Shown: piece after piece, positions 21,103 to 32,697 of the stretch | Layout: every line of letters starts with the position of its first letter | Numbering within the stretch: the first letter of the stretch is position 1 | DNA from: Blumeriella jaapii | Taxonomy: Eukaryota; Ascomycota; Leotiomycetes; Helotiales; Drepanopezizaceae | Reading direction: 5' to 3' | Length of the DNA stretch: 64,000 nt | Assembly: GCA_009599575.1 (NCBI GenBank) | Contig: VWND01000003.1 | Coordinates: 1,502,001 to 1,566,000, forward strand | Position numbers and translations under genes: made by a program | Notes under the pieces: model-generated | What the model saw: only the letters and a program-made list of their open reading frames with translations | Told to the model about the DNA's origin: nothing | Databases searched by the model: none

Positions 21103-22616
21103 TCCTCTCTAACCTGTCCCCCCCTTTTCTTCTTTCTCCGGAACCTGTTGTCCCTTGGGTTTTTCTTCTGCAGCTATATTTCTACGTAGAGCGAGGAGAG
21201 GGAGGAAGGGGGGTAGGTAAGGTGAGGAGCGTCTCGCTTATTCTACTTACAGTACCTCACCTTACAGTACAGTAACAATCCAAAGTAGGTACCTTGTACA
21301 TATAGTACCTATACAGCACAGTACATATTTAAGTACATACATGAGTACAAAAGTACAGTAGAGTACATCGGTAAAGTATCGATCTTTGCTTATATATACA
21401 CAATCCAATCCTGTCTAATCTGATCCAATCCAATGTAAACCAGATCTGAACTCGATAAAACCCCCACTCACTCTCCCACTTGTTTACTCGCTCGCGCGCA
21501 TCGATGTTGTGTACACAAGTCTATTTGTTTTATATTTTATATTTTTAATTTATGAAAAGGTCCATTGATTGCTCAACGCGCGTAAAGTAGGTACATAAAT
21601 ACACATACCTACCTACACACACAACAGTCACACACAACAGTCACCTCCAACAGTCACATCCACCAGCCACTCACAACAGCCACACATCCAACATCCACCA
21701 CCCACAAACCAACAACAACAACACACCCAACCAAGCCCGCGCCTCTTCACGCCTCTTCACGCCAACCGCTACAATACCCATCTCATTCCCCCACCCCGAC
21801 ACCCCGACACCCCCAAGCCACGCAAGGCCTCCCTCCAGACGGCGTATGCCCGCGGAAAGCCACAGCAGCAAGCGCTCCTGCTAGACCGCTTCTCTGCGCG
21901 CGGATTGTCGGCGGTGATCGCGGCGTCTAAAGAAGACGTTCAACATGCTGGCTGAACATACCGTACCGTACCTACGTAGGTAGTAGGGATCTGTTGGTTT
22001 GAAAATGCCCATCGTTGTTTGAAGGGGGGAGGGGATCTCGTGATTCTTACGGTGCTTGGACTTTGAGATGTATGCCATAAGGTAGGTGTATGGTGAGTTG
22101 CGCAAGTAGTTAATGAAGTAGTTAGTGGATATAGAGAACGTGATTAGGGGCTCGCTTGGTGGTGGTTTGGTGGTTGTGTGTGGGCTGTACTGGACTGGAA
22201 GGAAGGATGAAACACGAAATGGATGCAATCCAATGCAGAACAGTGCAATGGAAGAAGTGATTCGACCCGTCTTTGGACGGCTCTTTTCCTTCTTCTTTTG
22301 ATTTATAAACACTGTCATACTCTCCTTCTTTCTATGGCGCGGGTGAATACAGTGACCCCAAATCAAAGCACAAAGTACAACGCCAATTCGACTCGCTACC
22401 TAACCAACAGCAACACAGAAGCACGAGGTATCTAAATGCAAAAACCCGAGTCCAAGTCCGATTTCGTCTGTTCCAACGCCAACCAGGCAAAAGCAAGCAA
22501 ATCGCTGCGTATCTCGTACAGGTAGGTAGGTCATCCTTTCATTATTCCAGAGCGTGTTCTGTTCTCCCCCCTGGATGCCTCCCTCCCGTTCAATGCATGC
22601 ATCCGGCGCGAGCAGT

Positions 22617-24249
22617 CTACGACGTCAACGCATTGCTCGCCGCCATGATCGTCATCCCCCCGAACCCGAAGGCGATACACAAGTTGCGGTTGTGGTTCAT
22701 GCTCAAGCTCTCCACGAAGAGCTGCAACGCCACACTGGTCATGATGCCCCCCGTGATGGCAAACATCACCCCGTACACCGCCACCCCCGGTTTGTGACCT
22801 TCGCGCCCCGCAACCTGGAGCCAGGCCGCGGCCAGTCCGGCCCCCAGAGGCTGGGACAGGCCGCCGAGGAGCGCAGCCCAGCACATGGCGCGCAGGCGGG
22901 AGTTGAGCGCGAGGTAGAGCGGGAGGGCCAAGGCGAAGCCCTCGGTGATGTTGTGCACGAAGAGAGCCATGAAGACGGAGAAGCCCAGGCTGGGATTGGC
23001 GTGGTTGGTGGCATAGGTGATGAAGCCCTCGGGAAGCTTGTGCAGGGCGATGGCGATGGAGGTTTGCAAGCCAATGCTCATGAAGGCATTCTCGGGAACG
23101 TGATGGTGGTGCTGGGCCTCGACATCGGACGAGGCGATGGACTCTCCGTCCGCGTCGTCCGCCTGGGAGGAGGCCTCCAAGAGGTCTGAGCAAGAGCGGG
23201 TGAGGGCCACACGGCTGATGCTGTGGGTTCGCGAAACGCATGTCGAGGCCCGGACCGAGCCTTCTCGGAGATCGGAGTGAGGGGGAGGGTAAAAGCTGCC
23301 GGTATTGGCGCGAAGAATCGTGGTGCTGCGTGTGTTGCTCGGCGTGCGGGTGGCCAGGTGCGTGAAGCATTCCTGCCCGCAAGGATCCGAGTAGCCAAAA
23401 CAAGGGCCCTGAGAGTCGCAGTTGGTCTTCGTGTCTTTGACGAAGGACATGACCCGTTTGTGCACGTCGATCATCGATGGCCTGCGCGCGATCGCCAGGC
23501 TGGAATGCGCCCGCGAGCGCGAACGCGTGCCGCCGGTGCCCGTGTGTGCTCCCGGATGAGCATGAGCATGACGATGATGCGGAGAGAGAGCACCGCTCGA
23601 GAGTTCCGAGTGTAAGAGCGGGGTTGACTCGCGCGCATCGCCATTCGTGCCGTAGACGTGCGACTGTTGACGGCCTCGATCGAGCGCCGAGCGCGAGCGC
23701 CCTCGGCCGTGGGCCTGGCTGTGGTGATCGTGCAGCTGCTCCTCGTGCGTATGGTCGCAGTCGACGACGTGGGAGGGGATGTAGTGGTGTAGGAATCGCG
23801 ACAGGACCTGGATGCCAAAGAAGCCGGCCACGAAGCCGGCCAGCAGGATCCAGGCCGCGTGCGCCGGTCGGTAGCCGCTCTGGATCAGGTATTTCTTGGA
23901 GGAGGGCAGGATGCTGTAGAGCGCCGAGAAGATCTGCTGGCCATCAACATCCTCCACGAACCGAAGCGTAGGGGGAGAAGTGCGTCGGTACCATGACGCC
24001 AAAACTCAAGCTCAACGACGACGCCAGGAAGCCTCCACTGTCCTGTATCCTGAAGTGCCGTTGGCTGGGGATGCAGCGGACCAGCACATCTACGCAAATG
24101 ATGCTCGCTCCCACCACGCACGCTGGTCTCGTCAGCTTGCACATGCGTGTGTGTCGGTAGGCGGAGGTGCTGTCGGAGAGCTCCATACCGATGCCGCTCA
24201 CGACGCACATAATCCAGCCTCGCGTGTCATTGTCCATGTCCTCGGCCAT
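22617..24249 (-). CDS. ZIP-family zinc transporter, Zrt3-like
   Basis: Membrane transporter moving zinc toward the cytosol. The closest recognisable type is vacuolar Zrt3. Exons: 24249-24189, 24122-23992, 23933-22617; 502 aa. The first TM (RGWIMCVVSGI then ACVVGASIICVDVLV) and SLSLSFGVM are split by introns 1 and 2. A very long cytosolic/lumenal loop (about residues 110-300) is His-rich with several HxH clusters, likely metal-binding. The C-terminal half has the signature helices IAIALHKLPEGFITYATN and FVHNITEGFALALPLYLA, carrying the HKLPEG and HNxxEG metal-site motifs. The in-frame extension upstream of 24249 begins with GTG, so the ATG at 24249 is preferred. Acceptor of exon 3 chosen to give the family FGVMIFSALYSILP junction; a 3-nt alternative acceptor exists. 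Confidence 0.92.
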
Positions 24250-24614
24250 CGCGGCGCCGTCCCTGGGAGATGGGGATGTGCTGGTGGTACTGGGATCGAC
24301 GCCCACTGCACGCCGCCGTCGTCCCGTCTCGTCTCGTCTCGGTGTGTCTATGGGAGTTGTAGCGCGAGGTCGCTTTCGTGCATGGCTTGGTCGGAGGTGA
24401 GGTGGTGAGGAGAGCAGAGGGGAGGAGAGAAGAGGTGAGGAGAGGTGAGGTGAGAATAGGTGAGGAGAGGTAGCGAGCGAAGTGAAAGCACCACTCGGGG
24501 TGGAAAGTCAAGTACTTTATAGAATGGCGAACTTGACTGTGCTGTAGGGACGGTATGTACATACAGTAATTAAAGAAAGATCGACCCTTAGACCTCCAAT
24601 CTTGCTTGATCGAG

Positions 24615-25483
24615 CGATGGCGGATCTGGCGGGCCGGCGCTTCCCGCGGCCAAGAAGAAGCAAGCATGGGCGGCATGGATGAGTAATGTAAAGTATGTGC
24701 ATTGTACAATGTTTAAATGGTAAAGTCGATGGCGAGTGTGTACGGTATGTACAGACGTGGTGAAGTACATGGCGAGTATGTACAGTGTAGTATGAAAGTG
24801 GTAAAGTCGATGGCGAGTGTGTACAGTAAATACAGATGTGGTAACGTAAAAGGCGAGTATGTACAGTACAGTGCTGTATTAACGTGGTAAATAGCGAGTA
24901 AACACTGTGCATTATTCACGTGGTAAAGTAAATGGTGACTACATAATTAGCGAGTAAACACAGCACAGTACATACAGCACCGACGTGGTGCTGTACTGTA
25001 AAACAGCGGGCGAGTAAAACGCGATCAGCTGATGTTTTCTTTTTCTTTCCCTGCGACGGTACGGAGGTACATACTGTACATACTGTACATACAAGAGAAC
25101 CTCTTTCTCCAAGTGGCGGCCCAGCTGATGCCCGGTAGAAGCGGCTGCCTTCTTGACCGTCTTGAATCCCAAGGTGAGGCAGCGACCGAAGTGCAGTACT
25201 ATACTGTACTGTACCATAACAACCTCGCTTCGAAGGAAACGAGATCGAGGATCGAAGGGACGGCTTCGCACCGCACAGCACAGCACAGCACAGTACGACG
25301 GAACGGCCTGGTCGGATCCAGAAACACCGGCCCTGCGACGGTAGACATCCACGTCCGGTCCGGGGGAAAGATTCGGGCGTCGTGCTCATGTTGATTGCGT
25401 GAGCGTCCCGTGTACAGTACAGTACAGTCACGGAGCGACGGCGGATCTGGCGGGCGCGGCTGGGTTCCCGCGGCCACGGAGCA
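24615..25483 (+). repeat. Dispersed direct repeat, two GC-rich copies 0.82 kb apart
   Basis: The segments at about 24613-24653 and 25434-25482 share GCGGATCTGGCGGGC, then TTCCCGCGGCCA, in the same orientation with a few changes between. They flank the tandem array. Confidence 0.7.
24708..25010. repeat. Degenerate tandem array, units of about 40-60 bp
   Basis: Six or seven units share the core GTGGTAAAGT..ATGGCGAGT.TGTACAGTA, spaced 40-60 bp apart. Units are clear at about 24715, 24755, 24798, 24838, 24890, 24918 and 24982 and decay to the right. Confidence 0.75.
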
Positions 25484-26298
25484 TGCGTAAAGGCGCATCC
25501 CGGACGAGCGGTGATGGGCGACGTGGCAGATGACAGGACAGGACGCTGCGTGGGCAAGGCGATGCGGTCAGATGAGGTGTGCGTCGTCTCTCTGGCTGAG
25601 GTATAAGATCTCTTCTATAGTCGGTCAGCGAGTGCCGCCGGACTTCAGCTCTGGCCAGGCCGGTGATGTGACCGACCTGCTCATCGGGAAGGGAAGGTAG
25701 GTACGTACCTACACACAGAGATGCACAGTAGGTACTGTAGATGCGAAGAACTTACGGAGGACTGTACGGTACGGTACGGGTCGGTTCTGTACTGCATAGG
25801 TATACGTACGCGAGGCATGTCAATAAACACTACGTGCAAACTTACGGTCCAAGCGAGCGATGCAAAGATGCCGCAACACAATCACAGCACTGTACTGTGC
25901 TGCTGTACACCAGAGCGAGGCTGGCTCATCAGCGCCTATTCCGGGCCTTCTGGATGCGCAAACTCCTATTTGTGGCGAGATCCTGCTTCTACACACTCTC
26001 AAAGCAACACTGCGGGGGAAATACTGTACTTGGCCATCCTCGCGACGGACAAGCATAACTGCACGGACTGGAACTCATTCGACAGAAACAACACTGCGGA
26101 CGCTGTTCCGGTTTGGACGATACCCAAGACACGTTGCTAATCTACGTGGAGAAGCCAGCTGTGCATCGCTCTTCTAACAGAGATCGGCTACCAATTCTTC
26201 GCGACCCTTCACGTCCTCTCGAGCGTGTCCTGTTCTCTCGAGCGCCGGTCCCCATGGTGGATTGCGAGTCTGACGCATATCTCGACACCGACAAGAGT

Positions 26299-28328
26299 TT
26301 ACAGATTGTCCAAATCTAGCGCGACGTCGTCCAACAGCCCCATAAACTCCGCCGCTTCCACCCCGTCATCCATGCCGGCGACACGAGATCTCAACTGCTT
26401 GACCAAGCCCGAAAGAGCGGGCCGGCTCGTGACGTATCGCTTCGTCATGCCTCCGGATGATTTGGCGAGGAGAGCTGCCGACAACTGGAGCATCGCAATC
26501 TGGAACTCGAGAATCACCGATGGGCCAGGCGTGGCGACGCGGACTCTCATCGAGGACGTGGTCGTGACGACAGCCATCCAGTCCTCGCGCGGGAGGGCTG
26601 TAGCCTCGTGATCCACGATGGCGAGGAGAACGCGAACGATCTGTAGGCCGCGAGCGGCCTCAGATGCGGAAGAGCTCTCCGTGGTAGCATGGTCGTCGGA
26701 CGTGGTCCTGAGGATGGACCGGACGTCTTCGAACAACACTCGCCATCCTTCCTGGCCGAGGAAGCCATCTAGACCCTCTTCCGCAACCATGATCCCTTCC
26801 ACGGCAAGCAAGATCGGGTATCGGAAATCCAGGGCGCCGCGCGGACTCGACTTGTAGAGCTCGATCAGCATGTCCATGAGACCTGCAGTCTCATTCCGCA
26901 GGTTTGCGTTCTCATCTTCGCGGATCCAGATCGCGAGGGCTCTGATGCCGGCCAGGATGAGGGCATCCGCACCGACGTCGTCCTTCATCGAGTCCCACGT
27001 CAGGGTCAGTCTGGTGCCTTCTGAGGTGGCCGCGGTGCCGGTCCGCGCGGATGGGTGCAGACCCGATGCCCCCGCGACCGATGCGTCCCATCGATCGCGG
27101 AGGTACTCGATGTTAAGCGACATCGTCTCGGCGATGTCTTTCCGGAGCTTCAGCAGCAGGTCTGGCGCCATGCTGAAGCCGGATTCGCTCTCTTCATCGA
27201 GACTGCGGACGAGGAAGCCGACGAAGCTGGAGATGACGTCGAACGCCGCAGCCAGCCGCCGAGAGATGGAGGGGTACTCTGCGCTATTCAGCTTCTCGAG
27301 CAGAGTTGGGAACGAAGAACGGAGGTCTGTGAGTAAGAGGTTAACAAGCAAGTATGAGAATGGTTTGCTGTCTGACCTTCCAGGAGAGTCGTCTGTAAAC
27401 AGGAGGGACGGGCAAGTGGCTGGATATGCCTGGAGGAGTGCGGCTGCTACTTGAGTATACGCTGCTCGGCCAGCTGCAGTAGGCTTGATTGCAACCAGTC
27501 GTTTCAACATCACAACTAACGGGCTGAGCCAGTCCGGGTTTTGTGGTATAGCCTTTTCTCTGTGAGAGTAGACTCCCTAACGAAGAGGGACCATCTTACC
27601 TCAGGGTCCAGCTTGGGCAGGACATTGCCAACAAGGCTGATCAAGGTCACTGCATCAGTATCTCTGAAAATGACAACCAGATGGGGCATCACTCGGTTAA
27701 TGCTTTGCCGGACTGCATCGACCTCCGCACTTAGAGTAGATGCGCTTGTCCAGCTATACTCGAAAATTTCAAGAGCAAGAGGGTACTGGTTGGCAATCTC
27801 GATCAAAGGTGATAGATCTTCGATAACAAGCATCTCCAGAGCACCCTCGGGATGACTAACAATAGTCAACAACGTTTGCAGGATGAGTTTGCTGGTTTCT
27901 GGAGGGCTGGCTTCTCATTAGCTGCAAGGACGTCTTCCGTGTAGAAGATGAACTTGCCTCTGTACCAACGCTTTCACCAAGGGAGCTGTCCTTGCAGTCA
28001 GTCTCTTTTCTCTTCTCGACTTTTCTGGTAGTAGTATTGAGAAGGTGTGTAGCACGGCCACTGCCAAGTCCACCATGTCTCTCGATTCCGACTTGTTGAC
28101 TTTCTCGTTCTGGTAAGCTCGAAGAAGCCGGTCCAAGAACTTGGGAGACATAGCCTCCCACAAAGCCCGTAGCTTTTCATGATCTTGTGCCAGCTGCCCG
28201 TTGTCGAGGACCGATTTGAGCAGGGCCAGACCAACAAATCTAGACGTGTCATCCTTAGCCCGGAGAAGATCTTGCAGTTTCTCAAAAGTGGCAGCAGTAT
28301 CGCCGAGAATATGAGGCTCGCTCGCCAT
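26299..28328 (-). CDS. Neurochondrin-family protein (DUF1941)
   Basis: All-helical ARM/HEAT-like protein of the neurochondrin family. Its fungal role is undefined. Exons: 28328-27958, 27906-27600, 27552-26299; 643 aa. Intron 1 (51 nt) uses a GC donor (AG|gcaagt) with a normal branch (gctaatg) and AG acceptor. No GT donor gives the right frame. Recognisable blocks: LLRAKDDTSRFVGLALLKS near the N-terminus, PEGALEMLVIEDLSPLIEIA, SKPFSYLLVNLLLTDLRSSFP, and SRRLAAAFDVISSFVGFLVRSL, which read like the conserved neurochondrin core. The C-terminus has EAAEFMGLLDDVALDLDNL. No signal peptide. Divergent from the CLC gene (264 bp between start codons). Identification is by overall resemblance and is fairly secure; mechanism is unknown. 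Confidence 0.88.
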
Positions 28329-28592
28329 AGCACCGGGCTGCTTGCTCTGAGAGATCGGCCACGTTGGTTCGCCAGGTTTGGAACGTGGGAAGAAGTCGTT
28401 GTCATGCTAACAAGAAACGTGTGATATGGACTTGTGTGGAAGCCTTCGATGTCAGGCACCCTCCCTCACATCACCCGCAAACGTCCAGCCTGACTCGCTC
28501 AGCCTCGAGAGCTTCAAAGCTCCACGAGCTGCACAACAACCGACCAAGTTCCACTCCACAAACATGCGATATCCGTCCTTACCTGTGTAAAT
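28329..28592. promoter_or_regulatory. Bidirectional promoter between neurochondrin and CLC genes
   Basis: A 264-bp interval between divergent start codons. It contains CATCACCC and CAACAACC leader-like sequence on the plus side and no TATA box. The shortness suggests shared regulatory DNA. Confidence 0.55.
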
Positions 28593-31507
28593 ATGGCGAG
28601 ATCATCTGCTAGCCACTTCCTGTCTGCAGAGCAAGCCGGGTCGTCGTCCTCATCTAGTCGAAGGCCGCCAAATCCTACAGTCGACGACGATAGCGATAAC
28701 GACCCCGTCGCCAACCACTCCAGAGACCAGACGATCTTCTCTGAAGACCCACTCGATCCCAATGGCGAGGATATCATATCTTTCAAGCGCAAGCCGAAGC
28801 AGAGTTCAAGCTCGAGGCTGCTATCGGTATTCTCGGGCAATGGCTCGAGCCCGCGGCAGCCTAACAAGTCACCAAGAGCCGGGACTCCAATGTTCGATTT
28901 GAATACAGGCGGGAGTGAACGTGGGTCAGAGAATACAGACACGAAAGATGGGGGACCGTCAGATTGGTACGCCGAGGAACCGGGGCGCAGAGTCGGGTAC
29001 CAAGACATGACCGCGATTGACTGGATCTTCGAGTACACAAAGGAGCGGCAGCGTCTACGGACTCTATACTCGAACGCCTCGGGCTTGCTTGGAATCTCAC
29101 AGCGATTTCTCGACGCGAGCCAGGTGTGGATTGTCCTGATCTTGACCGGTCTAGCTGCTGGATGTTTTGCCGCTGCGATCGATGTGGTCACGGACTGGCT
29201 TGGAGACCTGAAGACCGGCTACTGTTCTGCTGGACCTGATGGGGGCCATTTCTATTTGAACAAGTACTTCTGCTGTTATGGCTATGAAGGGTTTGCGCAA
29301 TGTAGAGATTGGGTTCCCTGGAGTCAGGCCCTCCACATCACATCGGCAGGTGGGAAGTGGTTTTTAGAGTACTTCTTCTTTATCATGTTTTCAGTGAGTT
29401 GCTCGAGCTCGTGCGTAGAAGTCTGTGAGCACTAATTGCTAGCTATCAAGGTTGGTCTCGCCGTAACAGCAAGTGTTCTGGTGAAGGAGTACGCACTATA
29501 CGCGAAGCACAGCGGTATCCCCGAGATCAAGACTGTGCTAGGAGGGTTCGTGATGCGAAACTTCATGGGATCGTGGACTTTGGTCATCAAATCCCTCGGT
29601 CTCGTGAGTCCTTCTCTGCGCATCTTCCTCGAGCCGTTCTCTGACTGCTGTAGTGCCTCGCAGTCGCATCTGGCATGTGGCTCGGCAAAGAAGGCCCGCT
29701 TGTACATGTTGCATGTTGCTGCGCAAACTTCAGCTTGAAGATGTTCATAGATATCAATGGAAATGAAGGTATGTGGACAACCACTCCCATGGCCTTCAAA
29801 ATCTCTAACTTTGAACAGCTAGAAAACGGGAAGTGCTCTCAGCGGCAGCAGCCGCGGGAATTTCTGTCGCCTTTGGGTCCCCTATTGGTGGTGTTTTGTT
29901 CAGTCTTGAGGTGATACCCCCAACAAGAATCCCAGACCCATGGATCTAATGCTGAGTAGCAACTCTCCTATTACTTTCCTGACAAGACTATGTGGCAAAG
30001 TTTTGTCTGCGCAATGACGGCAGCAGTCACGCTGCAAGCATTCGATCCATTCCGAAGCGGCAAACTCGTTCTGTACCAAGTCACCTACAGTACCGGTTGG
30101 CATGGATTTGAGATGATCCCATTTGCTTTGTTGGGTATCTTGGGTGTAAGTTCTATGCGGTGGGTGTTGACTTGATCTAACTTTTGTCAGGGCATCTACG
30201 GAGGTCTGTTCATCAAAATGAACATGAAAGTTGCGCAGTGGAAGAAATCAGCAAGTTGGTTGCCTGAACCAGTAACTCAAGTTCTCATCGTGGCGCTTCT
30301 GACAGCTCTCATCAATTACCCGAACCTATACATGCGAGCTCAATCTTCTGAGCTCGTGTATTCGCTTTTCGCCGAATGTTCCGAGGCTGTGTCCGACGAT
30401 TTGGGTCTGTGTAAAACCGGGTCGGCGACTGCTGGGACGATATTCCTCTTAGTCTTTGCCGCAATCCTCGGTTTCTTCCTGGCTTCGGTTACATTTGGTT
30501 TGCAGATACCCGCTGGCATCATCTTGCCATCCATGGCTATCGGAGCTTTATTTGGGCGAGCAGTTGGGATCATCATGGACATATGGGTGCACAACCATCC
30601 GGATTTCTTCGCCTTTAGCTCATGCGAGCCCGATCTGCCATGTGTCACGCCGGGCACGTATGCGATTATCGGCGCTGCCGCTGCCCTCGGTGGAGTCACC
30701 CGCATGACGGTCTCCATCGTGGTTATCATGTTCGAGCTGACTGGAGCTCTGACCTACGTCTTGCCCATCATGATTGCGGTGATGGCCAGCAAGTGGGTGG
30801 GCGACGCGTTCGGAAAGCGTGGTATCTACGAAAGCTGGATCCACTTCAATGAATACCCATTCTTGGATAACAGCGAGGAGACCGTCATCCCAGACATTCC
30901 CGCGAGCCAGATCATGACCCGCATAGAAGACCTAGTTGTCCTGACTGCAACAGGGCACACGATAGAATCTCTATCTAACATCCTTGCATCCCACCCTTAC
31001 CGTGGATTTCCTGTGATTTCGGACCCACGAGAAGCGATTTTGCTTGGATACATATCCCGCGCGGAGCTCGAATATAACCTCCGCTCCTCAACCGAACCTC
31101 CCCGATCCCTGCCTCCCGACACCGAGGCGTTCTTTTCGCGCCAGCCGCTGGCCGATCCGCGCACCACGCTCGACCTCCGGCCCTGGATGGACCAGACGCC
31201 TCTCACGCTGCCCTCTCGCTCCAACCTCCTCCTCACCGTGAACTATTTCCAGAAGCTCGGTCTGCGCTACGTGCTGTTCAGCGACCGCGGCGTCCTGCAG
31301 GGTCTGCTGACCAAGAAGGACGTGTGGCACATCCTCAACGGCGCGGAGGAAACGCGGAAAACGATGGGCGCCGATGGCATGCCGGTGAGCATGGGCCTGA
31401 CCCGAGAAGGCGACGAGGGCGAGGAGAGAGGTTTGCTGGGGAGGGATGGCGATAGTGTAGATAACGTGCCTGTAAGTCCGCGCGGGCGTGACACTCCTGT
31501 ATTATGA
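28593..31507 (+). CDS. CLC-family chloride channel/exchanger (Gef1-like)
   Basis: Intracellular CLC protein of the Gef1/CLC-3 to -5 type, expected to exchange chloride for protons in Golgi, endosome or vacuole. Exons: 28593-29393, 29451-29603, 29654-29768, 29819-29910, 29960-30145, 30191-31507; 887 aa. The N-terminal about 165 residues are Ser-rich and cytosolic. The pore core carries [23 protein letters not shown] (gating glutamate about residue 331, typical of exchangers and gated channels), [16 protein letters not shown] (ending in the internal proton-pathway glutamate position), and [12 protein letters not shown]. Two C-terminal CBS domains follow at about 680-745 and 780-835 (ending [12 protein letters not shown]). 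Exon phases fit throughout. Two polar loops are Cys-containing. Confidence 0.95.
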
Positions 31508-32697
31508 TACCGTTAGATGACTCGAAATAAAGTCTTGTACATGTAGCCCCAGTGACGGGTTTTCTTTTGCCTGACGTGGAGTTGAGTTTGAAGCTGGGAA
31601 TGTCTTGTCCGTGTTCGTGTCGAATTAAGAGGAGGACTGCTCTGGACTCCTTCCCTTTCCGTATTCCGCATTGATCTCGAAGAGCTTTATGTTTGTTTGT
31701 TTGTTGTCGTTTTGTTTGAAATTCTTGTCAGCATCCCGCACCACTGATCTATTGCCTATCATTTTCCTCCTTCCGTACCAAGCACAAGTCACATGATACA
31801 CAAGCGTTGAAGCTCGCTTAATTACATGATATCACCTACCTCATCTTGGGAATTTCCTACATCTCCCAGATTCCAAACCTTACATCTCTTCACCCATCTT
31901 TAAGAGACGACAGGGGCTTCCTTTCCCGTGTCGGCTCCGTTCGGCTGTGCGAAGGACAGGAGTGTGATAATCTGCTCTGAGCTTTTCTGAATGACCTCAC
32001 ACCATTAAACCTCTGACTACTTTACCTACCCACTCCTTTTCGGGGCTTAGTCAGTAAACGATGATGCTGTAAGTTATCTTACGCCCATTCATCGTAAGGC
32101 AGCCCACTACACGCAATTGATTTTCTACCAGCACGAGTAGGTAATCGAAAATGGTGTGCCACCTCGCCCTTAGTGACGTAGGTATCCATTGTTCTTTGCT
32201 CATTTGTGAAGGGACAGAAGACTTCGGGATTCAAAGTTGACTACCTCACTTGTGACGACATCAAAAAAGTTTTATGGCCGTCTTCAGCTATCTTTTCACC
32301 GTCTTGGCTTTCACTAGCAGCGAGTAGGAGAGGATCTAGCATGTTAGTCTTCTTTAAACGTCACGGTAGAATTCACCTAGTGTCTCTCGCCCAAAATTAG
32401 AGGATACATTAGATGTGTGCCACTCAGTCCGGATCACAATTCCCTCCAGCTAACTCCGCAAGACACGATCTGGATGACATGTGCGGTGGGGACACAATAG
32501 GACATGCCATTACTATAAAGCAGACCGATCCCCCCTGAGAGTTCAGCGCTTTTCTAACAATCACAATCCTCTCCATATTCTTCACATCACAATCATATCC
32601 AATAACCACATTCGCTACACTGCCTCACTCCCAACAACATCGATCCTAGTATCTCCTCACATCAGACTCCTCACTTCTCTCTCAAAACCTTTGGTCA
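31508..32697. other. Intergenic region downstream of the CLC gene
   Basis: About 1.2 kb with no gene supported. A (GTTT)n tract lies near 31690-31716. The last 150 bases (32550-32697) are a CA/CT-rich leader-like stretch before the ATG at 32698. Nothing else stands out. Confidence 0.45.

Larger units (their letters stand above)
20408..22616. other. Repeat-rich spacer between lectin and zinc transporter genes
   Basis: No gene supported. It holds a GGGGCT-rich tract (20627-20672), a TTC microsatellite (20965-21102), a dense field of TACAGTAC/GTACCTA words (21240-21380) and a CCACA/ACAACA-rich stretch (21610-21730). The poly-Leu/Ser/Phe ORFs across the TTC tract are artefacts of the repeat. Confidence 0.6.
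24250..26298. other. Repeat-dominated spacer
   Basis: No gene supported. It contains GGTGAGGAGA repeats (24400-24475), a degenerate tandem array (24708-25010), two copies of a GC-rich segment (about 24615-24655 and 25433-25483) and many TACAGTAC/TACTGTAC palindromes (24990-25440, 25725-25905). The 3' flank of the neurochondrin gene begins at its right end. ORFs here are short and encode repeat-derived peptides. Confidence 0.6.

Noticed and set aside
20859..21275. 138-codon ORF with poly-Leu/Ser/Phe tract
   Set aside because: It is produced entirely by the TTC microsatellite read in frame; no start context or conserved flanks.
22531..23403. 290-codon minus-strand ORF overlapping the zinc transporter
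   Set aside because: Alternative frame of the GC-rich ZIP coding exon; the true frame has the HKLPEG and HNITEG motifs.
24250..24306. N-terminal extension of the zinc transporter to 24306
   Set aside because: The extension would begin with GTG rather than ATG; the first ATG at 24249 gives a normal Zrt3-like N-terminus.
27369..27420. Possible extra intron in neurochondrin exon 3 (gtcaga...cacag)
   Set aside because: Removing it breaks the frame, and the unspliced reading encodes the conserved SKPFSYLLVNLLL block.
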